NCBI GenBank assembly: GCA_903890265.1
Contig: CAITAM010000312.1
Location: 1 to 14,807, forward strand
From: an uncultured Pseudomonadota bacterium
GTDB lineage: Bacteria > Pseudomonadota > Gammaproteobacteria > Steroidobacterales > Steroidobacteraceae
DNA length: 14,807 nucleotides
Reading direction: 5' to 3'
Below, piece after piece: positions 1 through 6,977 of this stretch (positions are counted from its first letter, which is position 1; every line of letters starts with the position of its first letter). The notes below the pieces were generated by a model. That model had not been told where the DNA came from and made no database searches. It saw only the letters and a list, made by a program, of their open reading frames with translations. The position numbers were made by a program, and so were the translations under genes.

Positions 1-425
1 AAGCTCTTCAGGAATGCCGAGATGTAATCCGTGCCACGACTGCGCGCGATCAGCGACAGATCCGGCGGAGCGTTGCCGAACCAGCGCTTCGCGTCCTCGG
101 TCGACAACGACGTGCGAATGGTGTCGCTGACCTTGGCATCCGGATTAAAAATCAGGTTCTGGCGAAGAACCTCCTCGGGGATCCCGAGATCGGCCGCGAT
201 GCGGTTGTAGCGGACGTACTGCGCGGAGTGACAGCCCGAGCAGTAGTTCATGAAGTTGCGCGCACCACGCTGCAGCGAAGCTCGGTTGTGGATGTCGTTA
301 CCGGCCGGCGGGTACGCCTCACCCTCGTTCGCCCGCGCAACAGACGAGCCCGCGACGACCACCGAGGCGAGCATCAGCACGGCGAGATGCCGGGCGGTCT
401 TCGGAAACGTACGGAACATCGTCAT
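1..425 (-). CDS. petC: Cytochrome c1 of the bc1 complex, N-terminal part (runs off window start)
   Basis: This is the haem c subunit of ubiquinol–cytochrome c reductase, which passes electrons from the Rieske protein to a soluble or membrane-bound cytochrome c on the periplasmic side. About 141 residues are visible. Residues 1–31 form a Sec signal peptide ending near SVARA. A CSGCH haem-attachment motif lies at residues 62–66 (positions 228–242), and the cytochrome c1 signature PPDLSLIARSRG starts near residue 120. Family members have about 240 residues, so roughly 100, including the haem Met ligand and the C-terminal membrane anchor, lie outside the window. The start is uncertain. ATG at 425 leaves 10 bases after petB and gives a clean signal peptide; in-frame ATGs at 452 (17-base overlap with petB) and 419 are also possible, and none has a strong Shine-Dalgarno. 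It is the third gene of the pet operon. Confidence 0.93.
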   Translation of the reverse strand, partial: MTMFRTFPKTARHLAVLMLASVVVAGSSVARANEGEAYPPAGNDIHNRASLQRGARNFMNYCSGCHSAQYVRYNRIAADLGIPEEVLRQNLIFNPDAKVSDTIRTSLSTEDAKRWFGNAPPDLSLIARSRGTDYISAFLKS

Positions 426-435
426 TGGCGCGAAC

Positions 436-1704
436 TCAGTGTTCGTGGTCATGGTAGGTCACCCGGCTTGGAACAGTCTTCGTGCTGTCGATCCTCGAGT
501 ACCACGGCATCAGCAGGAAGAACAGGAAGTACGTGACGGTAAAGATGCGGGACAGCAGCGGGTAGATGCCCTGCGGCGGCTTCATGCCGCAGACCGCGAG
601 CACCACGAAGCTGACGGCAAACACCCCGAGCATGAACTTCGTAATCGGACCCTTGTAGCGGATCGACTTCACGGGCGACTTATCAAGCCACGGCAGGAAG
701 AAAAGCAGGGCGATTGCCGAGAACATGACGATCACACCCCATACCTGCGTACCGGCAAACGACGGCACCGCACGCAACATCGCGTAAAACGGGGTGAAGT
801 ACCAGACCGGCGCGATGTGCGGAGGGGTCTGCATCGGGTTCGCCGGATCAAAGTTCGGCGGCTCAAGGAACAGGCCGCCGAAGCTGGGCGCGAAGAACAC
901 GATGCCGCAGAAGATGATCAGGAACACCCCGAGACCAAACGTGTCCTTGACGGTGTAGTACGGATGGAACGCAATCCCGTCGAGCGGCCGGCCGCTGGCG
1001 TCCTTCACCTTCTTGATCTCGATGCCGTCCGGATTGTTCGAACCGACCTCGTGCAGCGCGAGAATGTGCGCGATCACGAGGAAGACGAGAATCAGCGGCA
1101 GCGCGATCACGTGCAGCGCGAAGAACCGATTGAGCGTGATATCCGAGATGTAGTAGTCGCCGCGGATCCACTCAACCAGCGAGTCGCCGACGAACGGGAT
1201 GGTGCTGAACAGGTTGACAATAACCTGCGCGCCCCAGAACGACATGTTGCCCCAGGGCAGCAGGTAGCCCATGAACGCCTCTGCCATCAGCGCGAGGTAA
1301 ATCACCATGCCGAGAATCCAGAGCAGCTCGCGCGGCGCACGGTACGAGCCGTACATGAGCGCCCTGAACATGTGCAGGTAGACCACGATAAAGAAGGCCG
1401 AGGCACCCGTGGAGTGCATGTACCGGATCAGCCAGCCCCACTCCACGTCGCGCATGATGTATTCGACAGAGGCGAACGCATCGGCCGCGGACGGCTTGTA
1501 GTTCATCGTCAGGAATATGCCCGTGATCAGCTGGATCGCGAGCACAACGATCGACAAGGCCCCGAAGTAGTACCAGAAATTGAAGTTTTTCGGCGCGTAG
1601 TATTCCGTCAGGTGGTCACGCAGGATCGAGTCCAGCGGGAAGCGGGCGCTGATCCAGCCGTAAAGCCCCTTCTGCGGGACGGCATCGATTTCGGTACTTG
1701 CCAT
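436..1704 (-). CDS. petB: Cytochrome b of the bc1 complex
   Basis: This is the membrane quinol-oxidising core subunit, carrying haems bL and bH. It has 422 residues and about eight hydrophobic helices, the normal size for a bacterial cytochrome b. The haem ligands should be H97 and H111 in helix B (spacing 14) and H198 and H213 in helix D (spacing 15). The helix D pair is followed by the conserved HEVGSNNP. The Qo-site motif is PVWY at residues 299–302 instead of PEWY. The start ATG at 1704 has an AGGAG Shine-Dalgarno at 1713–1717 with an 8-base spacer. It follows petA by 105 bases and is followed closely by petC, as expected for one transcript. Confidence 0.98.
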   Translation of the reverse strand: MASTEIDAVPQKGLYGWISARFPLDSILRDHLTEYYAPKNFNFWYYFGALSIVVLAIQLITGIFLTMNYKPSAADAFASVEYIMRDVEWGWLIRYMHSTGASAFFIVVYLHMFRALMYGSYRAPRELLWILGMVIYLALMAEAFMGYLLPWGNMSFWGAQVIVNLFSTIPFVGDSLVEWIRGDYYISDITLNRFFALHVIALPLILVFLVIAHILALHEVGSNNPDGIEIKKVKDASGRPLDGIAFHPYYTVKDTFGLGVFLIIFCGIVFFAPSFGGLFLEPPNFDPANPMQTPPHIAPVWYFTPFYAMLRAVPSFAGTQVWGVIVMFSAIALLFFLPWLDKSPVKSIRYKGPITKFMLGVFAVSFVVLAVCGMKPPQGIYPLLSRIFTVTYFLFFLLMPWYSRIDSTKTVPSRVTYHDHEH

Positions 1705-1722
1705 CTTTCTGTCTCCTGTCCC

Positions 1723-1740
1723 GCCCCGTCGCTGCGGGGC
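1723..1740 (-). other. Hairpin in the petA–petB intergenic region
   Basis: GCCCCG (1723–1728) and CGGGGC (1735–1740) are perfect inverted repeats around a 6-base loop, just upstream of the petB ribosome-binding site. There is no T run after it in the direction of pet transcription, so it is probably not an intrinsic terminator. It may slow RNA decay or processing between the two cistrons; that role is inference. The rest of the 105-base gap shows nothing else I recognise. Confidence 0.4.
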
Positions 1741-1809
1741 TTCTGCCTTAGTCAGTTGAACGGTCTAAGCGGTGCGCGGCCGCGGCGCCGCCCCACTACT
1801 CGACTCGCC

Positions 1810-2400
1810 TCAGGCCGTCTGCGCCTCTGCGCCGACGACGACGCGGGTTGGCGACGCAAAGCTGTAGGGCGGCACGACAAGATTCTTAGGCGCAGGTACG
1901 CCCTTGAACACCCGACCCGCCAGGTCAAACTTCGACCCGTGGCACGGGCAGTAGAATCCGCCGGGCCAGTCCGCCGAGACGGTCACGTCACCCGGGGTGA
2001 ACTTCGACGCCGGGGAGCAGCCGAGATGCGTGCAGACCCCGAGCACGACGAAATACTCCTCGTTCGACGCCCGCCCTGAGTTCTTCGCATAGGCGGGCTG
2101 ATCGGATGCATTGGAATCGGGATCCGCAAGCAGCGGCGTCGCCGTCTTGAGGCTCGCCAGCATTTCCGGGGTCCGGCGCAGGATCCAGACCGGCTTGCCG
2201 CGCCACTCGACCTTGAGCATCGCGCCCGGTTCGAGCTTGGCAATGTCAATTTCCACCGGAGCGCCCAGCGCCTTCGCCCGGGCGCTCGGCTTCCAGGACG
2301 CCAGGAACGGCGTGGCCACGAAGACGGCGCCCACGGCGCCCGTCAGTGTGGTTGCGGTCGTCAGCAGTTGCCGACGGCCCAGATCAACGTCGTCACTCAT
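1810..2400 (-). CDS. petA: Rieske iron-sulfur subunit of the bc1 complex
   Basis: This is the 2Fe-2S subunit that takes the first electron from ubiquinol and swings it to cytochrome c1. It has 196 residues, typical for a bacterial Rieske protein. An RR-containing Tat-type N-terminus (R9, R10, then QLL) precedes a hydrophobic anchor at about residues 14–34. The cluster motifs are CTHLGC at 123–128 and CPCHGS at 151–156. The expected iron ligands are C123, H125, C151 and H154, with a C128–C153 disulfide. The frame is open far upstream, but only ATG 2400 gives the family N-terminus; it has an AGGGG Shine-Dalgarno at 2407–2411 with a 6-base spacer. An ATG directly before it (2403) is the alternative. 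It is the first gene of petABC. Confidence 0.97.
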   Translation of the reverse strand: MSDDVDLGRRQLLTTATTLTGAVGAVFVATPFLASWKPSARAKALGAPVEIDIAKLEPGAMLKVEWRGKPVWILRRTPEMLASLKTATPLLADPDSNASDQPAYAKNSGRASNEEYFVVLGVCTHLGCSPASKFTPGDVTVSADWPGGFYCPCHGSKFDLAGRVFKGVPAPKNLVVPPYSFASPTRVVVGAEAQTA

Positions 2401-2429
2401 CATCCACCCCTGTCGCTGCCAAGGCCGCT

Positions 2430-2477
2430 GCCGGGCAATCCGGCGCCACTCAAGCGCCGGCCGGACAGCGTGTCCGG
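2430..2477 (-). other. Cluster of inverted repeats in the petA leader
   Basis: Three perfect inverted repeats lie 30–77 bases upstream of the petA start: 2461–2477 (7-base arms, 3-base loop), 2440–2460 (7-base arms, 7-base loop) and 2430–2444 (5-base arms, 5-base loop). The last two share the bases 2440–2444, so they exclude each other. In RNA they could form alternative hairpins ahead of the ribosome-binding site. Such repeats also arise by chance in GC-rich DNA, so a regulatory role is only inferred. Confidence 0.35.
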
Positions 2478-2544
2478 TAACGGCGCGAGCGCCCGCTGCG
2501 GCCCCTGCTTCACGAGAATGCAGGACCTGCTCGCGGGACCCCTC

Positions 2545-2570
2545 ATTATACACAGCCGACGAAGCGACAA
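2545..2570 (-). promoter_or_regulatory. Possible sigma-70 promoter for petABC
   Basis: Read on the minus strand, a perfect TATAAT (2550 to 2545) stands out in GC-rich surroundings about 145 bases upstream of the petA start. The nearest -35-like element is TTGTCG (2570 to 2565), with a 14-base gap, which is shorter than the usual 16–18. The -10 is convincing; the -35 is weak or activator-assisted. The implied leader of about 138 bases contains the inverted repeats at 2430–2477. Confidence 0.4.
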
Positions 2571-2604
2571 GAGCGCGGCAAACATCGTTAAACTCGACCC
2601 GGCT

Positions 2605-3801
2605 ATGCCACGCTTCGCCAGACTCGTCAATTTCCTGAGCCCGTGGGTCGCGCTGGGTCTGGCCGGCGCTCTCCTTGCCGTCTATCGCCATCCTGGACTG
2701 CTTGGCTCGGAGCCTCGGCCGGCCGCAGCGCCACCGGCCGCGGCCGCTGCCGCTGCCGTCCAGGTCACGCCACCCGCGGCGGAGCGGCAGGCCGCGGACA
2801 CCGTGCCGCCGCCGGCGCGCAGCGCGCCCGCGGTGAGCTATGCCGATGCCGTTGCCCGGGCGGCGCCGGCCGTGGTGAACATTGCCACCCGCCGGGTCGT
2901 CATTGAACGGCAGCTGCCGGAGCGGCTTGCCCCCCTCTTCGGCGACGTCTGGCCAGAGTACCGCCAGCGTGTCGACCGGAGCCTGGGGTCTGGCGTCATT
3001 CTCGACAGCGCCGGCCATATCGCCACCAATCACCACGTGATCAAGGATGCGCAGGAAATCGAAGTTCAGCTGGCGGACGGGCGGGTCGCCCCTGCCAAGC
3101 TGGTCGGCAGTGACCCCGACACCGACCTTGCGCTCCTCAAGGTCGAACTGCCGAACCTGCCGGTGATGACCCTCGGTCACTCTGACCAGCTGCGGGTTGG
3201 CGATGTCGTCCTCGCGATCGGTAACTCCCTCGGGTTTGGACAAACGGTCACCCAGGGAATCGTCAGCGCCACCGGGCGGAGCGCCCTCGGGCTCGCAACC
3301 TTTGAGAACTTCATTCAAACGGACGCGGCGATCAACCAGGGCAACTCCGGCGGGGCGCTGGTAACCGCCAATGGGGAGCTGATCGGCATCAACACCGCGG
3401 TATTGCGCGGACAGGTCGGGATCGAGGGTGTTGGCTTTGCGATACCCGTTAATTTGGTCAGGGGCGTCACCGCGGAAATCGAGCGCCGCGGCCGCGTGGT
3501 GCGAGGCTGGACGGGTATCGGCGTGGCCTCGCTCCCCCCGGACCTCGTGGACAACAGCGGCAAGCCAGTTCACGGGGTGCAGGTCCGTGGGTTCTACCAG
3601 GGCAGCCCGGCACCGGGCGCCGGGCTGCGCCCGGGTGACATCATCACAAAGCTGGACGGCACCGCGATTGCCGACACCCAGGCCTTCCTCGCGAACCTTG
3701 CCCGACGTAAGCCCGGCAGCACCGTCAAGGTGGAGGCCCTTCGTCCGGGCGCCGGCGCCGTTGAGGCCACGGTAGCGATCGTCGAGCGCCCCCGGGGCTG
3801 A
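2605..3801 (+). CDS. degS: DegS/AlgW-type periplasmic serine endoprotease with one PDZ domain
   Basis: It is expected to be a membrane-anchored periplasmic protease that senses misfolded outer-membrane proteins through its PDZ domain and cleaves an anti-sigma factor to release sigma E/AlgU. It has 398 residues. A membrane anchor at about 9–27 is followed by an Ala/Pro-rich linker (about 36–76), a trypsin-like domain (about 80–290), and a single PDZ domain (about 300–398) opening with GWTGIG, where E. coli DegS has YIGI. The catalytic triad is H144 (in TNHHV), D174 (in DTDLAL) and S248 (in GNSGGA). One PDZ and a membrane anchor argue for DegS/AlgW rather than DegP/DegQ. The start at 2605 sits just before the anchor but has no clear Shine-Dalgarno; ATG 2518 in frame would add 29 residues. 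The gene is divergent from petA and ends 18 bases from the murA stop. Confidence 0.93.
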   Translation: MPRFARLVNFLSPWVALGLAGALLAVYRHPGLLGSEPRPAAAPPAAAAAAAVQVTPPAAERQAADTVPPPARSAPAVSYADAVARAAPAVVNIATRRVVIERQLPERLAPLFGDVWPEYRQRVDRSLGSGVILDSAGHIATNHHVIKDAQEIEVQLADGRVAPAKLVGSDPDTDLALLKVELPNLPVMTLGHSDQLRVGDVVLAIGNSLGFGQTVTQGIVSATGRSALGLATFENFIQTDAAINQGNSGGALVTANGELIGINTAVLRGQVGIEGVGFAIPVNLVRGVTAEIERRGRVVRGWTGIGVASLPPDLVDNSGKPVHGVQVRGFYQGSPAPGAGLRPGDIITKLDGTAIADTQAFLANLARRKPGSTVKVEALRPGAGAVEATVAIVERPRG

Positions 3802-3819
3802 GAGGGGCGAGGGCTGTCG

Positions 3820-5079
3820 CTAGTCGGGTATGCGCTTGATGCTGGCGCCGATGCCCTGCAGCTTCTCTTCCAGCGCCTCGTACCCGCGATCGATATGGTA
3901 GATGCGCTCGATCTCAGTCGTGCCTTCGGCAACAAGGCCGGCGAGCACCAGGCTTGCCGACGCCCTCAAATCGGTCGCCATAACCGGCGCCGCATTGAGT
4001 CGCTCGACACCGCGGATGATCGCCGTGTTGCCCTCAAGCCGGATCTCGGCACCCAGACGCCGCATTTCCAGCATGTGCATGAACCGGTTTTCAAAGATCG
4101 TTTCGGTGATCGTGCCGACCCCGTCGGCAACGGTATTGAGCGCGGCAAACTGAGCCTGCATATCGGTCGGAAACGCCGGATAGGGCGCCGTGCGCACGTC
4201 CACGGATGTCGCACGGCGGCCGCGCATGTCGATACCGATCGTGCTGTCGCCGACCGTGACCGTACCGCCTGCTTCACGCAGCTTGGCGATCACCGAATCG
4301 AGATGCGACGGAATCACATTCTTGACCAGCACGCGACCTCGGGTGATCGCGCCCGCGACCAGGTAGGTGCCAGCCTCTATGCGATCCGGCAACACCTCGT
4401 AACTGCCACCGTGCAACGAGTCAACCCCGTCAATGGTGATGGTGTCCGTGCCCTGGCCGGTAATCTTCGCACCCATCGTATTCAGGAAGTTGGCGAGGTC
4501 GACCACTTCTGGCTCGCGGGCCGCGTTTTCGATTACGGTCGTGCCTAACGCAAGCGTCGCCGCCATCATGAGATTTTCGGTACCGGTTACGGTTACCGTA
4601 TCCAGGATCAGCCGGGCGCCCTTGAGCCGACCCGCTCGCGCCTTGATGTAGCCATTCTCGATGCGGATGTCAGCGCCCATCTGCTGCAAACCGGTCACAT
4701 GGATGTTCACGGGCCGCGCGCCGATCGCGCAACCACCCGGAAGGGAAACGTCGGCACGCCCGAAGCGCGCCAGCAGCGGACCGAGCACCAGGATTGACGC
4801 ACGCATCGTCTTGACGAGATCGTACGGGGCGACGAATTCCCTGATCGTCGACGCATCGACCTCGACACCCATGCGCTCGTTGATGGTGACGCTGACGCCC
4901 ATCCGGCCGAGGAGTTCGTTACTCGTTGTCACGTCCTGAAGGTGAGGAACGTTGCCGACGCGCACGACGCCATCGACGAGCAGGGTCGCCGCCAGTATCG
5001 GCAGCGCGGCATTCTTGGCACCGGAAATCCTGACCTCACCCTCCAGCGGGGTGCCGCCCTGGATGTGCAGGCGATCCAC
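3820..5079 (-). CDS. murA: UDP-N-acetylglucosamine 1-carboxyvinyltransferase
   Basis: It catalyses the first committed step of peptidoglycan synthesis, transferring enolpyruvate from PEP to UDP-GlcNAc in the cytoplasm. It has 419 residues, the same length as E. coli MurA. Residues K22 and N23 lie in GAKNAALPIL. The catalytic loop is PGGCAIGARPV with Cys at 117, so the enzyme is of the fosfomycin-sensitive Cys type rather than the Asp type. The catalytic Asp is D306 in PTDMQ, and R398 lies in the C-terminal IDRGYE. The start is GTG at 5079, because it restores the family N-terminus and lies one base after the ibaG stop, with GGGG just upstream; the frame remains open further upstream. It is translationally coupled to ibaG. 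Confidence 0.97.
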   Translation of the reverse strand: MDRLHIQGGTPLEGEVRISGAKNAALPILAATLLVDGVVRVGNVPHLQDVTTSNELLGRMGVSVTINERMGVEVDASTIREFVAPYDLVKTMRASILVLGPLLARFGRADVSLPGGCAIGARPVNIHVTGLQQMGADIRIENGYIKARAGRLKGARLILDTVTVTGTENLMMAATLALGTTVIENAAREPEVVDLANFLNTMGAKITGQGTDTITIDGVDSLHGGSYEVLPDRIEAGTYLVAGAITRGRVLVKNVIPSHLDSVIAKLREAGGTVTVGDSTIGIDMRGRRATSVDVRTAPYPAFPTDMQAQFAALNTVADGVGTITETIFENRFMHMLEMRRLGAEIRLEGNTAIIRGVERLNAAPVMATDLRASASLVLAGLVAEGTTEIERIYHIDRGYEALEEKLQGIGASIKRIPD

Positions 5080-5080
5080 C

Positions 5081-5338
5081 TCAGCGCCCCGTCGCAGCGG
5101 TGCGCGAAGCCCATTCCTCGGGCGTGTAGGCCTCGATGGACAGGGCGTGGATTTCCCTCCCGACCGCAGCGCCGAGCGTTGCATAGACGAGCTGGTGTCG
5201 CTGCAGCGGGCGCTTGCCGGCAAACTGCGGGGCAACGACCACCGCCTCGAAATGCGTATTGTCGGGCGTCGAAACCCGGGCCTGACCGCCGGGCAACCCG
5301 GCTTCGATGTGGTTGCGCACGTATTCGGCATCAATCAT
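5081..5338 (-). CDS. ibaG: BolA-family protein IbaG
   Basis: This is a small BolA/YrbA-type protein of 85 residues. The family binds monothiol glutaredoxins through a shared 2Fe-2S cluster, and IbaG in E. coli is linked to acid stress. The C-terminal block IHALSIEAYTPEEWASR closely resembles the E. coli IbaG C-terminus, and TPDNTHF carries the conserved His region. The start ATG 5338 has only a weak upstream GGA; an in-frame ATG at 5395 would add 19 residues that do not resemble the family. The stop lies one base before the murA GTG start. E. coli also has ibaG directly upstream of murA, which supports the assignment. Confidence 0.93.
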   Translation of the reverse strand: MIDAEYVRNHIEAGLPGGQARVSTPDNTHFEAVVVAPQFAGKRPLQRHQLVYATLGAAVGREIHALSIEAYTPEEWASRTAATGR

Positions 5339-5372
5339 GGGAGCTGTTCCACGGTGGGACTCGCTTGCGGGA

Positions 5373-5420
5373 ACCGCGCGCGGTCGATAGGCCACAGTGT
5401 AAGGAATCGGGGGGGCGGGG
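5373..5420. other. Divergent ibaG/kdsD region with a 12-base palindrome and a G tract
   Basis: The 113-base region between the divergent ibaG and kdsD starts holds the perfect palindrome ACCGCGCGCGGT (5373–5384) and a G7-C-G4 tract (5409–5420). Both outward promoters should be in this region, but I find no convincing -35/-10 pair on either strand. The palindrome could be an operator; this is not shown by anything else in the sequence. Confidence 0.3.
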
Positions 5421-5451
5421 AACAGTCGCGCCAGCCCGCCCGGGGACGGCT

Positions 5452-6504
5452 ATGATTGGCCGAGGGCGGATTTCGCTGCCGCCGGGGGACGCCGCCATCA
5501 CACCTCATGCTCGCACCGAGACCGCCCAGCCGTACTCCGACGAGGCCATCGTCGCCCTCGGCGCGCGGGCTCTGCGGATCGAGACTGCGGCGCTCTCGGC
5601 ACTTGAGCGCCGTGTCGATGCCCGGTTTGCTGCGGCCTGCCGCGTGCTGTTTCAATGCGCCGGTCGGGTCGTTGTGACCGGCATCGGCAAGTCCGGTCAC
5701 ATCGCCGGCAAGATCGCCGCGACCCTCGCCAGCACCGGCACACCCGCCTTCTTCCTCCACCCCGCGGAGGCCAACCATGGCGATGTCGGCATGATTGCCG
5801 CCGGCGACGTCGTCGTCGCGCTGTCGTACTCTGGCGAAACCGCCGAGGTCCTTGGCATCGTCCCGTATCTGCGCCGCCTCGGAATTCCACTGGTGGCGCT
5901 GAGCGGCAACCCCCAGTCGTCGCTCGCCCGCCACGCCGACGTCCACCTCGATATCAGCGTTGCCGAGGAGGCCTGCCCGTTGAATCTCGCGCCCACCGCA
6001 AGCACCACGGCGACACTCGCGATGGGCGATGCACTCGCGGTCGCTCTGCTCGGTATGCGTGGCTTCACGGAGGAGGACTTTGCACGCTCCCACCCGGGCG
6101 GCAGTCTCGGCCGGCGCCTGTTAACGCGGGTGGCCGATGTCATGCACGACGGTGATGCAGTCCCTCGCGTCGGCGCATCGACAACGGTTCGTGAGGGATT
6201 GCTCGAAATCACGGCCAAGGGCCTCGGCATGACTACCGTGGTTCAGAGCGACGGGCGCCTCGCTGGCGTGTTCACCGATGGCGACCTGCGGCGCGCCCTC
6301 GACCGGCGAATCGATGTACACGAGACATTGATCTCAGAGCTGATGACCACCACCTGCAAAACCATCCGGCCCGAAGCGCTGGCCGCGGACGCTGCCAGAT
6401 TGATCGAGCAGTTCCGGATCACATCGCTTGTGGTGGTCGATGCCGAGCACCGGGTCGTTGGGGCTCTGAATGTTCACGACCTCATCCGTGCGGGCGTGAT
6501 GTGA
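5452..6504 (+). CDS. kdsD: Arabinose-5-phosphate isomerase (SIS plus two CBS domains)
   Basis: It converts ribulose-5-phosphate to arabinose-5-phosphate, the first step of Kdo synthesis for LPS. It has 350 residues. A SIS domain (about 60–200) contains GIGKSGHI at 77–84, followed by CBS repeats at about 225–285 and 297–349. By comparison with E. coli KdsD, the catalytic residues correspond to K80, E132, E173 and H214 (in SHPGG). It is about 20 residues longer at the N-terminus than E. coli KdsD (328). The ATG at 5452 is kept because GGGGA (5442–5446) lies 5 bases upstream, but a later start cannot be excluded. It heads the kdsD–rapZ gene string and overlaps kdsC by 4 bases. Confidence 0.96.
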   Translation: MIGRGRISLPPGDAAITPHARTETAQPYSDEAIVALGARALRIETAALSALERRVDARFAAACRVLFQCAGRVVVTGIGKSGHIAGKIAATLASTGTPAFFLHPAEANHGDVGMIAAGDVVVALSYSGETAEVLGIVPYLRRLGIPLVALSGNPQSSLARHADVHLDISVAEEACPLNLAPTASTTATLAMGDALAVALLGMRGFTEEDFARSHPGGSLGRRLLTRVADVMHDGDAVPRVGASTTVREGLLEITAKGLGMTTVVQSDGRLAGVFTDGDLRRALDRRIDVHETLISELMTTTCKTIRPEALAADAARLIEQFRITSLVVVDAEHRVVGALNVHDLIRAGVM

Positions 6505-6977
6505 CGCGATCTGTGCGCCTGCTGGTGCTCGACGTAGACGGCGTTTTGACCGACGGGCGCCTGTGGTATGGCCCTAACGGCGAAGAACTTAAGGGGTTTC
6601 ATGTCCGCGACGGCCTCGGCATCAAATCCGTCCTCGCGGCGGGCATTGAAATCGCGGTTATTTCCGGGCGTGCGTCCGCCGCAGTGTCGGCCCGCTGCGC
6701 GGAACTCGGCATTCGTCATGTGATCCAGGGGTGCACGGACAAGCGCGCAGCGTTCGATTCGCTATGCACCTCGCTCGGGATTGCCCCGGAGGCTGCCGCG
6801 TGTGTCGGTGACGACACACCCGATCTGCCGTTGCTGGTCCGTGCCGGTCTTGGCATTGCGGTGGCGGATGCGCATCCCAGTGTCCGAGCCGCTGCGGGCC
6901 ACGTCACGTCGCTGCCTGGCGGCCATGGCGCCGTGCGTGAAATATGCGACTGGCTACTCGCCGGACCGAACTCGTGA
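6501..6977 (+). CDS. kdsC: 3-deoxy-D-manno-octulosonate 8-phosphate phosphatase
   Basis: This is a HAD-superfamily phosphatase that releases Kdo from Kdo-8-phosphate in the cytoplasm. It has 158 residues, somewhat shorter than E. coli KdsC (188), mainly at the N-terminus. Motif I is DVDGVLTD with D11 and D13, motif II is SGR at 55–57, K81 is the motif III lysine, and GDD (103–105) is motif IV. It lacks a cap domain, as expected for this tetrameric class. The start is GTG at 6501, which shares GTGA with the kdsD stop, so it is translationally coupled. The next gene, lptC, overlaps it in the same way. Confidence 0.95.
   Translation: MTRSVRLLVLDVDGVLTDGRLWYGPNGEELKGFHVRDGLGIKSVLAAGIEIAVISGRASAAVSARCAELGIRHVIQGCTDKRAAFDSLCTSLGIAPEAAACVGDDTPDLPLLVRAGLGIAVADAHPSVRAAAGHVTSLPGGHGAVREICDWLLAGPNS

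Noticed and set aside
250..2079. Long plus-strand open frame of 609 codons over petC, petB and petA
   Set aside because: It lies opposite three well-recognised genes, its translation is Arg/His/Glu-rich with no domain, and such frames are expected opposite GC-rich coding DNA.
2401..3573. Upstream extension of the Rieske frame to 587 codons
   Set aside because: The extension runs antisense through the DegS-like gene and has no family similarity; the Rieske N-terminus with its twin arginine starts at 2400.
3802..3819. Bidirectional terminator between degS and murA
   Set aside because: Only 18 bases lie between the convergent stops, with no inverted repeat or T run; any terminator would be inside coding sequence.
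3895..4548. Plus-strand 217-codon frame inside murA
   Set aside because: It is a shadow of murA, rich in Arg and His, with no recognised domain or ribosome-binding site.
5080..5334. Upstream extension of murA suggesting a fusion with ibaG
   Set aside because: ibaG is complete in another frame in this region with its own stop; the homologous MurA N-terminus begins at GTG 5079.
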